A stretch of 22,296 nt of DNA. Source: CAYZJK01 sp964479125 (lineage in GTDB: Bacteria; Patescibacteriota; Saccharimonadia; Saccharimonadales; Saccharimonadaceae). Positions 15,522-22,149 of this stretch are shown in pieces. The stretch spans positions 1 to 22,296 of the forward strand of contig CAYZJK010000013.1 of the NCBI GenBank assembly GCA_964479125.1, written 5' to 3'. The notes beneath the pieces are model-generated. The model saw only the letters and a list, made by a program, of their open reading frames with translations. It searched no databases and was not told where the DNA came from. The stretch's first letter is position 1. Every line of letters starts with the position of its first letter. The position numbers were made by a program, and so were the translations under genes.

Positions 15522-16376
15522 ATGGAGGACAAGCATTTAACCACCACCCCTGTAGCGCTGAATCTCACGGCTGAGATTGCGGGTTTTATTGGTCAAATGG
15601 CTGATCCGGACACCGATTCAAGGTTTTTAGGTGATTATCCTGAGAATTTACTTAAATATGATCCATATAGTATGCAAGACCTATTAAAGGTGCATAGTGA
15701 CCTAATGTATGGGATAGATAATGAGGCTGGAGATTTTAGAACTAGTAGCTTAGGTGTGTATATAGATGATGAACTGGTTCATGCCGGGTCTCGAACAAGA
15801 GATATTGAGCAGTTAATGCAGAATCTATTAGACTGGGCTAGTCGCTCTGAGGTACATCCGTTAGTTAAAGGCATAGCAGTCCGATTTTGGATTGAGTATA
15901 TACAGCCCTTTAATAGGGGTAGTTCAGAGATTGCAGGTATCTGGCAGGCTATTATCCATCGGCAGTGGAAGGATGTGTTTAGGTGGCTTCCATTAGAGGA
16001 GGCGGTGAATAATCACCGGCAGGAGTATGACGAGTCTTTAGTTGCTTCGTATAGAAGAGCGAATCCGGGTACTTACGTAGAGTGTGTATTAAGGGTTATA
16101 TATGACACACTTAAGTCTCTGCCAGAAAATAGAGTGGTTGATCTATTTAGTAATAGTAGAGTAGGGGAGTTATCTCAGTTAGATCGAGAGTTTCTTGAGA
16201 AGATTTCAACCGCTTTAGATAACAGAGGTGAAGTCACTAATAGGCAGGCACAGGAGTTAACTGGCTTATCTGGCGAAAGTGTTAAGAAGTACTTCGCTAG
16301 ACTAGTAGAGGTCGGCTTATTAGAGGCTAGGGGAGAAAAGAAGGGTAGAAAGTATATCCTCAGCAATACTAAGTAG
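15522..16376 (+). CDS. Degenerate Fic-domain protein with C-terminal winged helix
   Basis: From the ATG at 15522 it has 284 residues. The Fic fold is recognisable: LLKVHSDLMYGIDNEAGDFR (the lead-in helix and G-x-x-R turn), LMQNLLDWASRSEVHPLVKG and the helix FWIEYIQPFNRGSSEIAG (from about residue 123). In active Fic AMP-transferases that last helix carries HPF-x-DGNGR-x-x-R; here it reads QPFNRGSSEIAG (15903-15938), so the catalytic His and the phosphate-binding Asn and Arg are gone. Residues about 222-284 form a winged helix (RGEVTNRQAQELTGLSGESV, KKYFARLVEVGLLEARG), as in many Fic proteins. It is probably a transcription regulator derived from a Fic enzyme. The start rests on CATAAT plus seven bases; an in-frame ATG at 15495 lies inside the operator-like repeats. 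Confidence 0.75.
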   Translation: MEDKHLTTTPVALNLTAEIAGFIGQMADPDTDSRFLGDYPENLLKYDPYSMQDLLKVHSDLMYGIDNEAGDFRTSSLGVYIDDELVHAGSRTRDIEQLMQNLLDWASRSEVHPLVKGIAVRFWIEYIQPFNRGSSEIAGIWQAIIHRQWKDVFRWLPLEEAVNNHRQEYDESLVASYRRANPGTYVECVLRVIYDTLKSLPENRVVDLFSNSRVGELSQLDREFLEKISTALDNRGEVTNRQAQELTGLSGESVKKYFARLVEVGLLEARGEKKGRKYILSNTK

Positions 16377-16415
16377 ATAGTGATTTTACAAAGTTTAATG
16401 TATGTGGCCTAGTGG

Positions 16416-16444
16416 TTGACTTTATATCAAGCTTATGCTAATGT
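16416..16444 (+). promoter_or_regulatory. Strong promoter of the small membrane protein
   Basis: TTGACT (16416-16421), a 17-base spacer and TAATGT (16439-16444) preceded by TGC (extended -10). It is the closest match to a textbook sigma70 promoter in the window. Confidence 0.7.
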
Positions 16445-16453
16445 ATAGGTATT

Positions 16454-16693
16454 ATGAAACAAAAGATAAAAAATAACAAAAAGGAAAAAACAGCAATGCG
16501 AAACAATCCGCAAGATGTAGATATATCTGTTATCAGCCAGGCAGAGATTGAGAGGGCTACTGCGGAGGACTTTCGAAATGCCCTTCTAGTAGTTTCTATC
16601 TTTGTTAACTTAATCGTCCTAGTGTTCTGGATCATCCTCCAGGTGACAACTCAGCACGATTATGAGATCGCTTCACTGATTTTTAATCGATAG
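16454..16693 (+). CDS. Small single-span membrane protein, unknown role
   Basis: A 79-residue protein with a lysine-rich start (MKQKIKNNKKEKTAMRNN), a polar part (ISQAEIERATAEDFRN) and one hydrophobic helix at about 43-66 (NALLVVSIFVNLIVLVFWII), then a short tail. The basic N-terminus would stay inside. It has its own strong promoter and terminator, so it is an independent unit. Twelve bases around its start (ATAGGTATTATG) are identical to those at the Fic-like gene start. ATG 16496 with AAGGAA upstream is a second possible start. No family is recognised. Confidence 0.65.
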   Translation: MKQKIKNNKKEKTAMRNNPQDVDISVISQAEIERATAEDFRNALLVVSIFVNLIVLVFWIILQVTTQHDYEIASLIFNR

Positions 16694-16710
16694 GTGAGTC
16701 TCAATCTGTT

Positions 16711-16744
16711 AAAAGACTCGGCTAGGCCCACAGCCGGGTCTTTT
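16711..16744 (+). terminator. Rho-independent terminator before the dcw cluster
   Basis: AAAAGACTCGGCT (16711-16723) pairs with AGCCGGGTCTTTT (16732-16744), 13 bp with one T-G pair and an eight-base loop. The A-run and T-run make it potentially active on both strands. Confidence 0.88.
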
Positions 16745-16752
16745 ATTTGGGG

Positions 16753-16778
16753 ACTTATCCACAAAAATGTGGATAAGT
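16753..16778 (+). promoter_or_regulatory. Perfect inverted pair of DnaA boxes
   Basis: TTATCCACA (16755-16763) and its reverse complement TGTGGATAA (16768-16776) are both exact consensus DnaA boxes. The symmetric arms extend to 11 bases each around AAAA. A further TTCCACA lies at 16799-16805. The site is about 35 bases before the mraZ -35 box. Confidence 0.65.
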
Positions 16779-16812
16779 AAGCACCTTACATGAATCCTTC
16801 CACATTTTATAC

Positions 16813-16841
16813 TTGCAGTGGGTAGAAGTGGGTAGTAAGAT
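16813..16841 (+). promoter_or_regulatory. mraZ promoter with MraZ-binding repeats in the spacer
   Basis: TTGCAG (16813-16818), 17 bases, TAAGAT (16836-16841). Between them TGGGT occurs at 16819 and 16829, ten bases apart, matching the TGGGN-N5 repeats bound by MraZ in E. coli and corynebacteria. A weaker TGGCG follows in the same phase at 16849. Self-repression is expected. The leader runs about 70 bases to the GTG and is A/C-rich. Confidence 0.65.
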
Positions 16842-16919
16842 GTACTTAGTGGCGAACGAAAGTTACAAAACAAACACAACCACTAAATAACAAAAAGTAA
16901 GCCAGAAGGAACACTATAC

Positions 16920-17279
16920 GTGGCAAGCATTGATTACTTCGAACGAAAGTTGGATGACAAGCGAAGGCTAACCATTCCAGCCGAGTTGCGCGAAGAATTT
17001 GCAAGCGGTGTAGTAGTAACTAGAGGCTTTCAGCAATACCTTCATCTTTATCCGCAAGACATTTGGGACGAAGATGTAGAATCAGCTCTAAACGGGGATA
17101 TCCTCGACGAGCGAGTAGCCGATTTAAACGTAAAGTTTAGGTACGGTAAGACAGCTGACACCCTTGATGAGAAGCAGGGCAGGGTGACAATAGAACAGCA
17201 TCTGCTAGATTACGCTGGCGTCGATAGAGATATCGTTGCAATCAGAGCCGGAAAATACTGGCGACTGACTAAAGGCTAA
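16920..17279 (+). CDS. mraZ: Transcriptional regulator MraZ
   Basis: A 119-residue MraZ, first gene of the dcw cluster, a ring-forming repressor of this cluster. It has two AbrB-like half domains. The first is at about 4-45 (DYFERKLDDKRRLTIPAEL, with the D-x-K-x-R DNA-contact pattern). The second is at about 79-118 (DTLDEKQGRVTIEQHLLDYAG, then VDRDIVAIRAGKYWRL). Usual MraZ proteins have about 140-150 residues; the C-terminal tail is missing here. The start is GTG with AGAAGGA (16904-16910) nine bases upstream. Confidence 0.93.
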   Translation: MASIDYFERKLDDKRRLTIPAELREEFASGVVVTRGFQQYLHLYPQDIWDEDVESALNGDILDERVADLNVKFRYGKTADTLDEKQGRVTIEQHLLDYAGVDRDIVAIRAGKYWRLTKG

Positions 17280-17294
17280 TCTTAAACTCAAATT

Positions 17295-17300
17295 TATAAT
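17295..17300 (+). promoter_or_regulatory. Possible -10 box after mraZ
   Basis: TATAAT stands 26 bases before the long inverted repeat. No -35 is seen, as for most promoters here. It could start a separate non-coding transcript. Confidence 0.3.
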
Positions 17301-17325
17301 CTGAACCTTAACAAATTGATAAACC

Positions 17326-17561
17326 CTCGAGATCAACAAACTGGCAACGTAGTGTGGTGACCCTTCCGGAGTCACATTAAGCAATTCCGGCGTACCTTAC
17401 TTAAAACACCTCCCAAAAAAACTCCACCTCACACATAAGTCTCTCAAAGGATATCCATTAACTATCGCAAGCCGATATAGCAGATATCCGACTTTACAAA
17501 AACAAACACACACGAAAAAAACAAAAAACAAAGCCTACGTTGTCAGTTTGGTGATCTCGAG
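17326..17561 (+). ncRNA. Possible structured RNA or MITE between mraZ and rsmH
   Basis: This 305-base gene-free stretch is bounded by inverted arms 17326-17352 and 17535-17561. Of 27 positions, 25 are Watson-Crick pairs, one is G-U (17344/17543) and one is A-G (17336/17551). Inside are hairpins GTGAC (17357-17361) / GTCAC (17371-17375), and GGATATC (17449-17455) / GATATCC (17483-17489) enclosing TATCG / CGATA with loop CAAGC. TTCCGG occurs twice (17365, 17385). The rest is A/C-rich and G-poor. I see no ORF. The right arm overlaps the rsmH -35 area. Confidence 0.45.
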
Positions 17562-17571
17562 TTCACTAGTT

Positions 17572-17577
17572 TATACT
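17572..17577 (+). promoter_or_regulatory. -10 box of rsmH, leaderless type
   Basis: TATACT ends seven bases before the ATG at 17585. TTGGTG (17548-17553) at 18 bases may act as -35 and lies in the right arm of the long inverted repeat. Confidence 0.5.
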
Positions 17578-17584
17578 AGTGAGT

Positions 17585-18502
17585 ATGAGTATAAATGAAC
17601 ATCCACCACAGCTACATACTCCACAAGAGTATGAGTTACATGTTCCTGTACTACTCGACGCAATGCTTGAACTTATCGACCCTCAAAAAGGGGAGAGTTA
17701 TCTTGACCTAACGGCAGGATACGGAGGACATGCAGAGGCGTTTTTAGGACGTACAGAAAACTTTAGAGACTCTGCGTTGGTAGATCGTGACGATTATGCG
17801 ATAAAGCATTTGGAGCGATTTGCCGACAAGGGCGTTTCTTTGCTTCATACCGATTTTGTAAGTGCCGCAAAGGCTCTTATCGAAGAGGGAAAGAAGTTTA
17901 ACATTTTAGTTGTGGATTTAGGGGTGTCGTCACCACAGCTAGATCAAGACAAGCGAGGGTTTTCTTTTAACAAATCCGGTCCACTCGATATGAGAATGGA
18001 CAGGAGACAGTCAGTGACTGCAGAAGATGTAGTTAATAGCTATAGCTATGCACAACTGGTTGATATTCTGATTCGTTACGGCGAAGAGAGAAGAAACTTT
18101 GCGGCAAAAATCGCAGAGGAAATCGTTAAACGAAGACCACTATCTACAACAGATGAACTTGCGGACTTGATCTCGAACCTTCATCGTGGAAAGAGGGGTA
18201 GAACCCATCCAGCCACGCGAACCTTTCAAGCACTGCGTATCGAGGTCAACCAAGAACTCGCGCAGGTCGAAGAAGTATTACCACTCCTGCCACATCTTTT
18301 ACACCAGAACGGTAGGGTAGGGGTGATAAGCTTCCATAGTCTAGAAGACCGACTTGTTAAGAGATACTTTAAAGACCAGGTTGACTCCGGATTAGAAGGT
18401 CATTTCGATCTTATAACCAAAAAAGCATACGATGGTGCCACTTACGATGTTCACAATCCGCGATCAAGAAGTGCAAAGCTTCGAGTCGCTGTGAAAAAAT
18501 AA
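17585..18502 (+). CDS. rsmH: 16S rRNA (cytosine-1402-N4)-methyltransferase
   Basis: A 305-residue RsmH (MraW), which methylates C1402 of 16S rRNA using SAM. Features: HVPVLLDAMLELIDPQKGE, YLDLTAGYGGHAEA (SAM loop, near residue 40), LVDRDDYAI, ILVVDLGVSSPQLDQDKRGFSF, GPLDMRMDRRQSVTAEDVVN, RHPATRTFQALRIEVNQEL (here THPATRTFQALRIEVNQEL) and VISFHSLEDRLVKRYF. The length is normal. The ATG at 17585 is chosen over the GTG at 17579 because of the -10 box seven bases before it; the two differ by two residues. Confidence 0.95.
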   Translation: MSINEHPPQLHTPQEYELHVPVLLDAMLELIDPQKGESYLDLTAGYGGHAEAFLGRTENFRDSALVDRDDYAIKHLERFADKGVSLLHTDFVSAAKALIEEGKKFNILVVDLGVSSPQLDQDKRGFSFNKSGPLDMRMDRRQSVTAEDVVNSYSYAQLVDILIRYGEERRNFAAKIAEEIVKRRPLSTTDELADLISNLHRGKRGRTHPATRTFQALRIEVNQELAQVEEVLPLLPHLLHQNGRVGVISFHSLEDRLVKRYFKDQVDSGLEGHFDLITKKAYDGATYDVHNPRSRSAKLRVAVKK

Positions 18503-18525
18503 ACAAAAAAGAAAGGGCAAAAACA

Positions 18526-18591
18526 ATGCCAATCCAAATCAATGTACAAAACGTATCAGCTGAACAGAACGTAGCTGTACGAATCAAATAA
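18526..18591 (+). CDS. Possible 21-codon ORF before the ftsL leader structure
   Basis: ATG to TAA with GAAAGGG (18511-18517) nine bases upstream. The peptide starts MPIQINVQNVSAEQ and ends VAVRIK. It ends one base before the outer stem of a folded element, as leader peptides often do. It has no run of a rare amino acid. It may also be a short real protein. Confidence 0.35.
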   Translation: MPIQINVQNVSAEQNVAVRIK

Positions 18592-18665
18592 TTAACCCCC
18601 GCAACCCTTGATCTTATGTAGGGTGCAGTTTCTCCACTCACGTTTATCGTGAGTGGAGGGGTTAA
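18592..18665 (+). promoter_or_regulatory. Three-way-junction RNA element before ftsL
   Basis: Outer stem TTAACCCC (18592-18599) / GGGGTTAA (18658-18665). Inside are hairpin A, GCA-CCCT (18601-18608) / AGGGTGC (18620-18626) with one bulged A, and hairpin B, CTCCACTCACG (18632-18642) / CGTGAGTGGAG (18648-18658) with loop TTTAT. There is no T-run after it, so it is not a plain terminator. It could be a cis-regulatory RNA or a processing site. Confidence 0.5.
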
Positions 18666-18708
18666 AGTTTCTCAAAAATAAAAAATATAAAAGAAAAAGG
18701 TTTGATCC

Positions 18709-19053
18709 ATGTCTTATCAACGCGCACAATTTGCCACACGACGCCAGCAGACCTGGGGGCGCAATCAGAACACCGCACGTTTTGTTTCTCCAGTTAAGTT
18801 GGGGCCTGTGAGTCATACAGTTATTTTATCTCTGATGATTCTTGTGCTAGGATTGATATATCTGACACAAGCATCTGTGCCTGCAACATACGACTATACT
18901 GCAGATTCCCTAAACCGAGAGATTGAAGAGTTGTCTATTAAGAAGGTAGACCTTGAGGTAGAAAACGCAAGGTTATCATCTCTTGAATCGATTCGTAACA
19001 GCGATGTAGCCCAGGCTATGACTGCTCCAGAGCATGTAGAATACGCTCGCTAG
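18709..19053 (+). CDS. ftsL: FtsL-like divisome protein
   Basis: A 114-residue bitopic protein. It has a basic cytoplasmic start (MSYQRAQFATRRQQTWGRN), one hydrophobic helix (about 36-58, HTVILSLMILVLGLIYL) and an extracytoplasmic heptad-like helix (LNREIEELSIKKVDLEVENARLSSL, seen in two parts, about 68-92). This topology, the size and the position between rsmH and ftsI identify FtsL or a septum-initiator (DivIC) type protein; sequence identity of this family is always low. It would form a coiled coil with a FtsB/DivIC partner and act on FtsW-FtsI. Confidence 0.75.
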   Translation: MSYQRAQFATRRQQTWGRNQNTARFVSPVKLGPVSHTVILSLMILVLGLIYLTQASVPATYDYTADSLNREIEELSIKKVDLEVENARLSSLESIRNSDVAQAMTAPEHVEYAR

Positions 19054-19070
19054 TGTTAAATAAATAGATT

Positions 19071-20069
19071 ATGAAAGAGTTAGTACGGGGAAGTCGGTCC
19101 AGGGTTCTGGCAATATCACTCATGGTCGCGTTTGCTTTAATTGCAGTGCGACTTTTTCAGCTGCAGATCATTCAGCACGATTATTACACTGAACTAGCCC
19201 GTCAAGAACAGGTTAAAACTACTCGAATTCCAGCTCAGCGTGGCTTGATTTATGCCATGGATAAAGATAATTTAGCGCCTTTGGTGATGAACCAAGACGT
19301 TTATATTCTATTTGTCGACCCGACAGTGGTTAGGGAGCCTGAGGAGGTAGAGCGAGTGGTCCGAGAAGTGGCAGGAGCTGAGATAGTTTCATCAGATTTA
19401 CCTGGTGATATTCGTGATAAGTCAACTCAGTACAAGGTNNNNNNNNNNNNNNNNNNNNNNNNNNNNNNNNNNNNNNNNNNNNNNNNNNNNNNNNNNNNNN
19501 NNNNNNNNNNNNNNNNNNNNNNNNNNNNNNNNNNNNNNTTCATTCCTCCAGATCAAGAGCAGGGTAACGCGGTTCGTTATTCTAACGTGGTGTTCGGTCA
19601 GGGGCTAGACGTAACTATGATTCAAGTTGCTTCAGCGTTTAGCGCGCTTATTAACGGAGGCACATACTACACGCCGACAGTCGTTAACGGCACGGTTGAG
19701 AATGGTGAATTGACTAAGACTACGCCAAAGCCAGCGAGAAGCGGTGTAATTACCGAGCAAGCTTCAAAAGATGCCCGTCATATGGCTTACGTAGCGCGAT
19801 CGACTTACACTTCAGAAGATACACCTGGTTACTATGTGGGTGGTAAGACTGGTACGTCTCAGACTATTAAAGATGGACGGTATGTCAGCGATGAAACTAT
19901 CGGTACTTATTTAGGGTTCGGAGGCACTGAAGAAGAGACCAAATACGTTATAATGGTACAGATGTCCGGCGCGCGTATGAACATCCAAGGAAATATACAT
20001 GCGATGCCAGTTTTTACAGAAATATCTAATTGGCTTTTAGAGTACTATCAGCTAGAGCCAAGGAACTAA
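19071..20069 (+). CDS. ftsI: Penicillin-binding protein 2 / FtsI, interrupted by an assembly gap
   Basis: Septal peptidoglycan transpeptidase. The N-terminus has one membrane helix (about 12-30, VLAISLMVAFALIAVRLFQLQ) and the class B PBP start RIPAQRGLIYAMDKD. After the gap come SNVVFGQGLDVTMIQVASAFSALINGG and GGKTGTSQ, the KTG motif. The SxxK nucleophile and SxN motifs fall in the missing part. The visible halves total about 298 residues, against 550-600 in the family. The 100 N are thus a placeholder for far more sequence, about 0.8 kb by my estimate, and the apparent frame match across them means nothing. Confidence 0.88.
   Translation: MKELVRGSRSRVLAISLMVAFALIAVRLFQLQIIQHDYYTELARQEQVKTTRIPAQRGLIYAMDKDNLAPLVMNQDVYILFVDPTVVREPEEVERVVREVAGAEIVSSDLPGDIRDKSTQYKXXXXXXXXXXXXXXXXXXXXXXXXXXXXXXXXXXFIPPDQEQGNAVRYSNVVFGQGLDVTMIQVASAFSALINGGTYYTPTVVNGTVENGELTKTTPKPARSGVITEQASKDARHMAYVARSTYTSEDTPGYYVGGKTGTSQTIKDGRYVSDETIGTYLGFGGTEEETKYVIMVQMSGARMNIQGNIHAMPVFTEISNWLLEYYQLEPRN
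19439..19538. other. Assembly gap, 100 N, in ftsI
   Basis: Exactly 100 N, the usual code for a gap of unknown length. It hides the transpeptidase active serine region. Confidence 0.97.
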
Positions 20070-20073
20070 TTAA

Positions 20074-20966
20074 ATGAATCAAGAAATAACCCTATCAATT
20101 ATTACGGACGAAATGCCGGCCGTATTACTGCTCAGCTTAGTAGCGTTTGTACTAAGTATGATGCTAACTCCAATTTATACGTTTTTAGCGTATCGATATA
20201 AGTTCTGGAAGAAGCAGCGCTCAACCAGTACGGACGGTAAGCAGTTAGAAGTATTTAACAAGCTACACGCTAAGAAGTTTAATCGCAACATCCCAACTAT
20301 GGCTGGAGCGATTGGAGTTTTCTCAATTGTAGCTGTAACTCTAGCTTTCAACCTCGATAGGGGTGAGACCTGGTTACCGCTAGCTGGTTTACTTGGCGGT
20401 GGAATTGTTGGTCTGATTGACGACCTAATTAACCTTCGCGGTGATGGAAAGGGTGTAGCTGGTCTTCGCTCTAGTCTTAAATTCTCAATGATTACCATCT
20501 TGGGTGTAGCACTAGGTTGGTTCTTCTATGCCAAGCTAGGCTATGAGACCGTTCACTTGCCATTCTTAGGTGATCTACATATCGGTTGGATGATGATTCC
20601 ACTATTTGCCTTCGCCGTAGTCGCAACTGGCAACGCAGTTAATATCTCAGATGGCCTTGATGGGCTTGCGGGAGGTCTTCTGGTGGCTGCTTTCGGTGCA
20701 TTTGGTGTCATATCGCTTTTCCAGGGTCACTTCGCTCTAGCGGGCTTCTGTTTCACCGTGATGGGCGCTCTGCTTAGCTATCTATGGTTTAACATTTATC
20801 CTGCGCGATTCTTTATGGGGGATGTTGGTAGTTTCGCCTTCGGTGTGGCGTTAGGTGTGGTAGCTATGATGACCAATACTTTATTCCTACTACCGATTAT
20901 TGGACTAGTCTTTGTTCTAGAGGCAGGCTCAAGCTTAATCCAGATTGTTTCTAAGAAGTTCTTTAA
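20074..20966 (+). CDS. mraY: Phospho-MurNAc-pentapeptide transferase, 3' end in gap
   Basis: Integral membrane enzyme that transfers phospho-MurNAc-pentapeptide from UDP to undecaprenyl phosphate, giving lipid I. About 297 residues are visible of some 360. Motifs: NIPTMAGAIG (family PTMGG), VGLIDDLINLR (the Mg-binding DD), ATGNAVNISDGLDGLAGG (catalytic NAVN-x-x-DGLDGLA) and NIYPARFFMGDVGSFAFG (FMGD-x-GS). Hydrophobic spans alternate throughout. The C-terminal HHH loop lies in the gap. The start is an ATG with AAGGA (20060-20064) nine bases before it, five bases after ftsI. Confidence 0.93.
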
Positions 20967-21066
20967 NNNNNNNNNNNNNNNNNNNNNNNNNNNNNNNNNN
21001 NNNNNNNNNNNNNNNNNNNNNNNNNNNNNNNNNNNNNNNNNNNNNNNNNNNNNNNNNNNNNNNNNN
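20967..21066. other. Assembly gap, 100 N, between mraY and ftsW
   Basis: Exactly 100 N. It must hold the mraY end, the ftsW start and any spacer, so more than 100 bases are missing. The open frame running across it is an artefact. Confidence 0.97.
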
Positions 21067-22149
21067 ACCAGTGTCGTGATTGCTTTAATAGTTTTCGGCC
21101 TAACTGCCACGCTGCTTCATTTTGATATCTTACGTAAGTGGTCTGGCACACTACTGTTAGGTGCATTAGGGCTATGTGCTGCTTTATATCTGCTTGGAAA
21201 TATGCTGAGCGTTGACTCGATTACGCAGTGTGCCTTGGGTGCTTGTCGCTGGTTTGTAATTCCAGGATTTGGTACGTTCCAGCCAGCTGAGGCGCTTAAG
21301 ATTGCGTTACTAATATTTGTGGCGTCTTTCCTGGCGATTAAGATGAAGAAGGGTGAGATTAACGACTGGCAGGCTACTGTAGTACCTCTATTAGTAGTGC
21401 TTGGCATATCTCTTCTATTCGTCGTATTTGCCCAAAAAGACTTAGGTACCGGTATTGCGATGGTGTCCATCGTAGCGGCTATGTTGGTGATGAGTGGAAT
21501 GAACTGGCGCATGCTCGGTATGTTAGCGGCTGGGATACTAGTTTTAGGTGTCTTAATGATTATTTCCGCCCCTCACCGAATGGAGCGAGTAGCGACTTTC
21601 TTTCAGGGTGATGAAGCTTCGATTGACGATGACGGTTATCATATTGCGCACGCTAAGATTGCAATTGGCTCAGGTGGTCTATTTGGCGTTGGAGTAGGTA
21701 ACAGTGTCCAAGCGACTGGCTATGTTCCTGAGGCTATTAACGACTCGATTATTGCTATTCTAGGTGAAACCTTTGGCTTCTTTGGCTTAATGGTGATTAT
21801 TGCGATTTTCTTCCTGCTGCTAATGAGGCTACTCCGGATTATGGATCACGTTTTAGACGATAGTCACAAGCTGTTAATCGTTGGTGTATTTGGCTGGATT
21901 GGCTCACATGTGGTGATTAATATTGCCGCTATGACCGGACTAATGCCTCTTACTGGTATTACATTGCCATTCCTAAGTTACGGCGGTACGAGTATGATGT
22001 TTATAGCAGCAGCACTCGGTATGGTATTTTATATTTCTAAGTACACCACCCATCAAGTAGATTCAGTAAAGACAGGAGTAAAGCATGAAGGTTTTAGCAG
22101 TAGGCGGGGGGTCGGGCGGACACGTCACACCTCTAGTCGCAGTCGTTAA
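21067..22149 (+). CDS. ftsW: FtsW/RodA-family (SEDS) glycosyltransferase, 5' end in gap
   Basis: SEDS-family peptidoglycan polymerase working with FtsI. 360 residues are visible; the N-terminal one or two membrane spans are in the gap. Motifs: GACRWFVIPGFGTFQPAEALK (RW and QP-E; usual QPSE is QPAE here), FAQKDLGTG (holds the conserved catalytic Asp), SGGLFGVGVGNS, GYVPEAINDSIIAILGETFGF, and GLMPLTGITLPFLSYGGTS. Position after mraY and before murG supports FtsW over RodA. The basic tail (SSRRGVGRTRHTSSRSR) is encoded by the 65 bases shared with the start of murG. Confidence 0.9.
   Translation, partial: TSVVIALIVFGLTATLLHFDILRKWSGTLLLGALGLCAALYLLGNMLSVDSITQCALGACRWFVIPGFGTFQPAEALKIALLIFVASFLAIKMKKGEINDWQATVVPLLVVLGISLLFVVFAQKDLGTGIAMVSIVAAMLVMSGMNWRMLGMLAAGILVLGVLMIISAPHRMERVATFFQGDEASIDDDGYHIAHAKIAIGSGGLFGVGVGNSVQATGYVPEAINDSIIAILGETFGFFGLMVIIAIFFLLLMRLLRIMDHVLDDSHKLLIVGVFGWIGSHVVINIAAMTGLMPLTGITLPFLSYGGTSMMFIAAALGMVFYISKYTTHQVDSVKTGVKHEGFSSRRGVGRTRHTSSRSR

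Noticed and set aside
16753..16778. Replication origin
   Set aside because: Only two perfect DnaA boxes, no dnaA or dnaN nearby and no clear AT-rich unwinding region; kept as a DnaA-binding site only.
17326..17561. RNase P RNA, tmRNA or SRP RNA
   Set aside because: None of their conserved core sequences is seen on the + strand; a CCGGAAGG on the reverse strand alone is not enough to call SRP RNA.
18592..18665. Rho-independent terminator after rsmH
   Set aside because: The stems are followed by mixed sequence, not a T-run.
20074..22149. One long MraY-FtsW reading frame
   Set aside because: It crosses 100 N of unknown length; the two halves are distinct membrane enzymes that are separate in all known dcw clusters.
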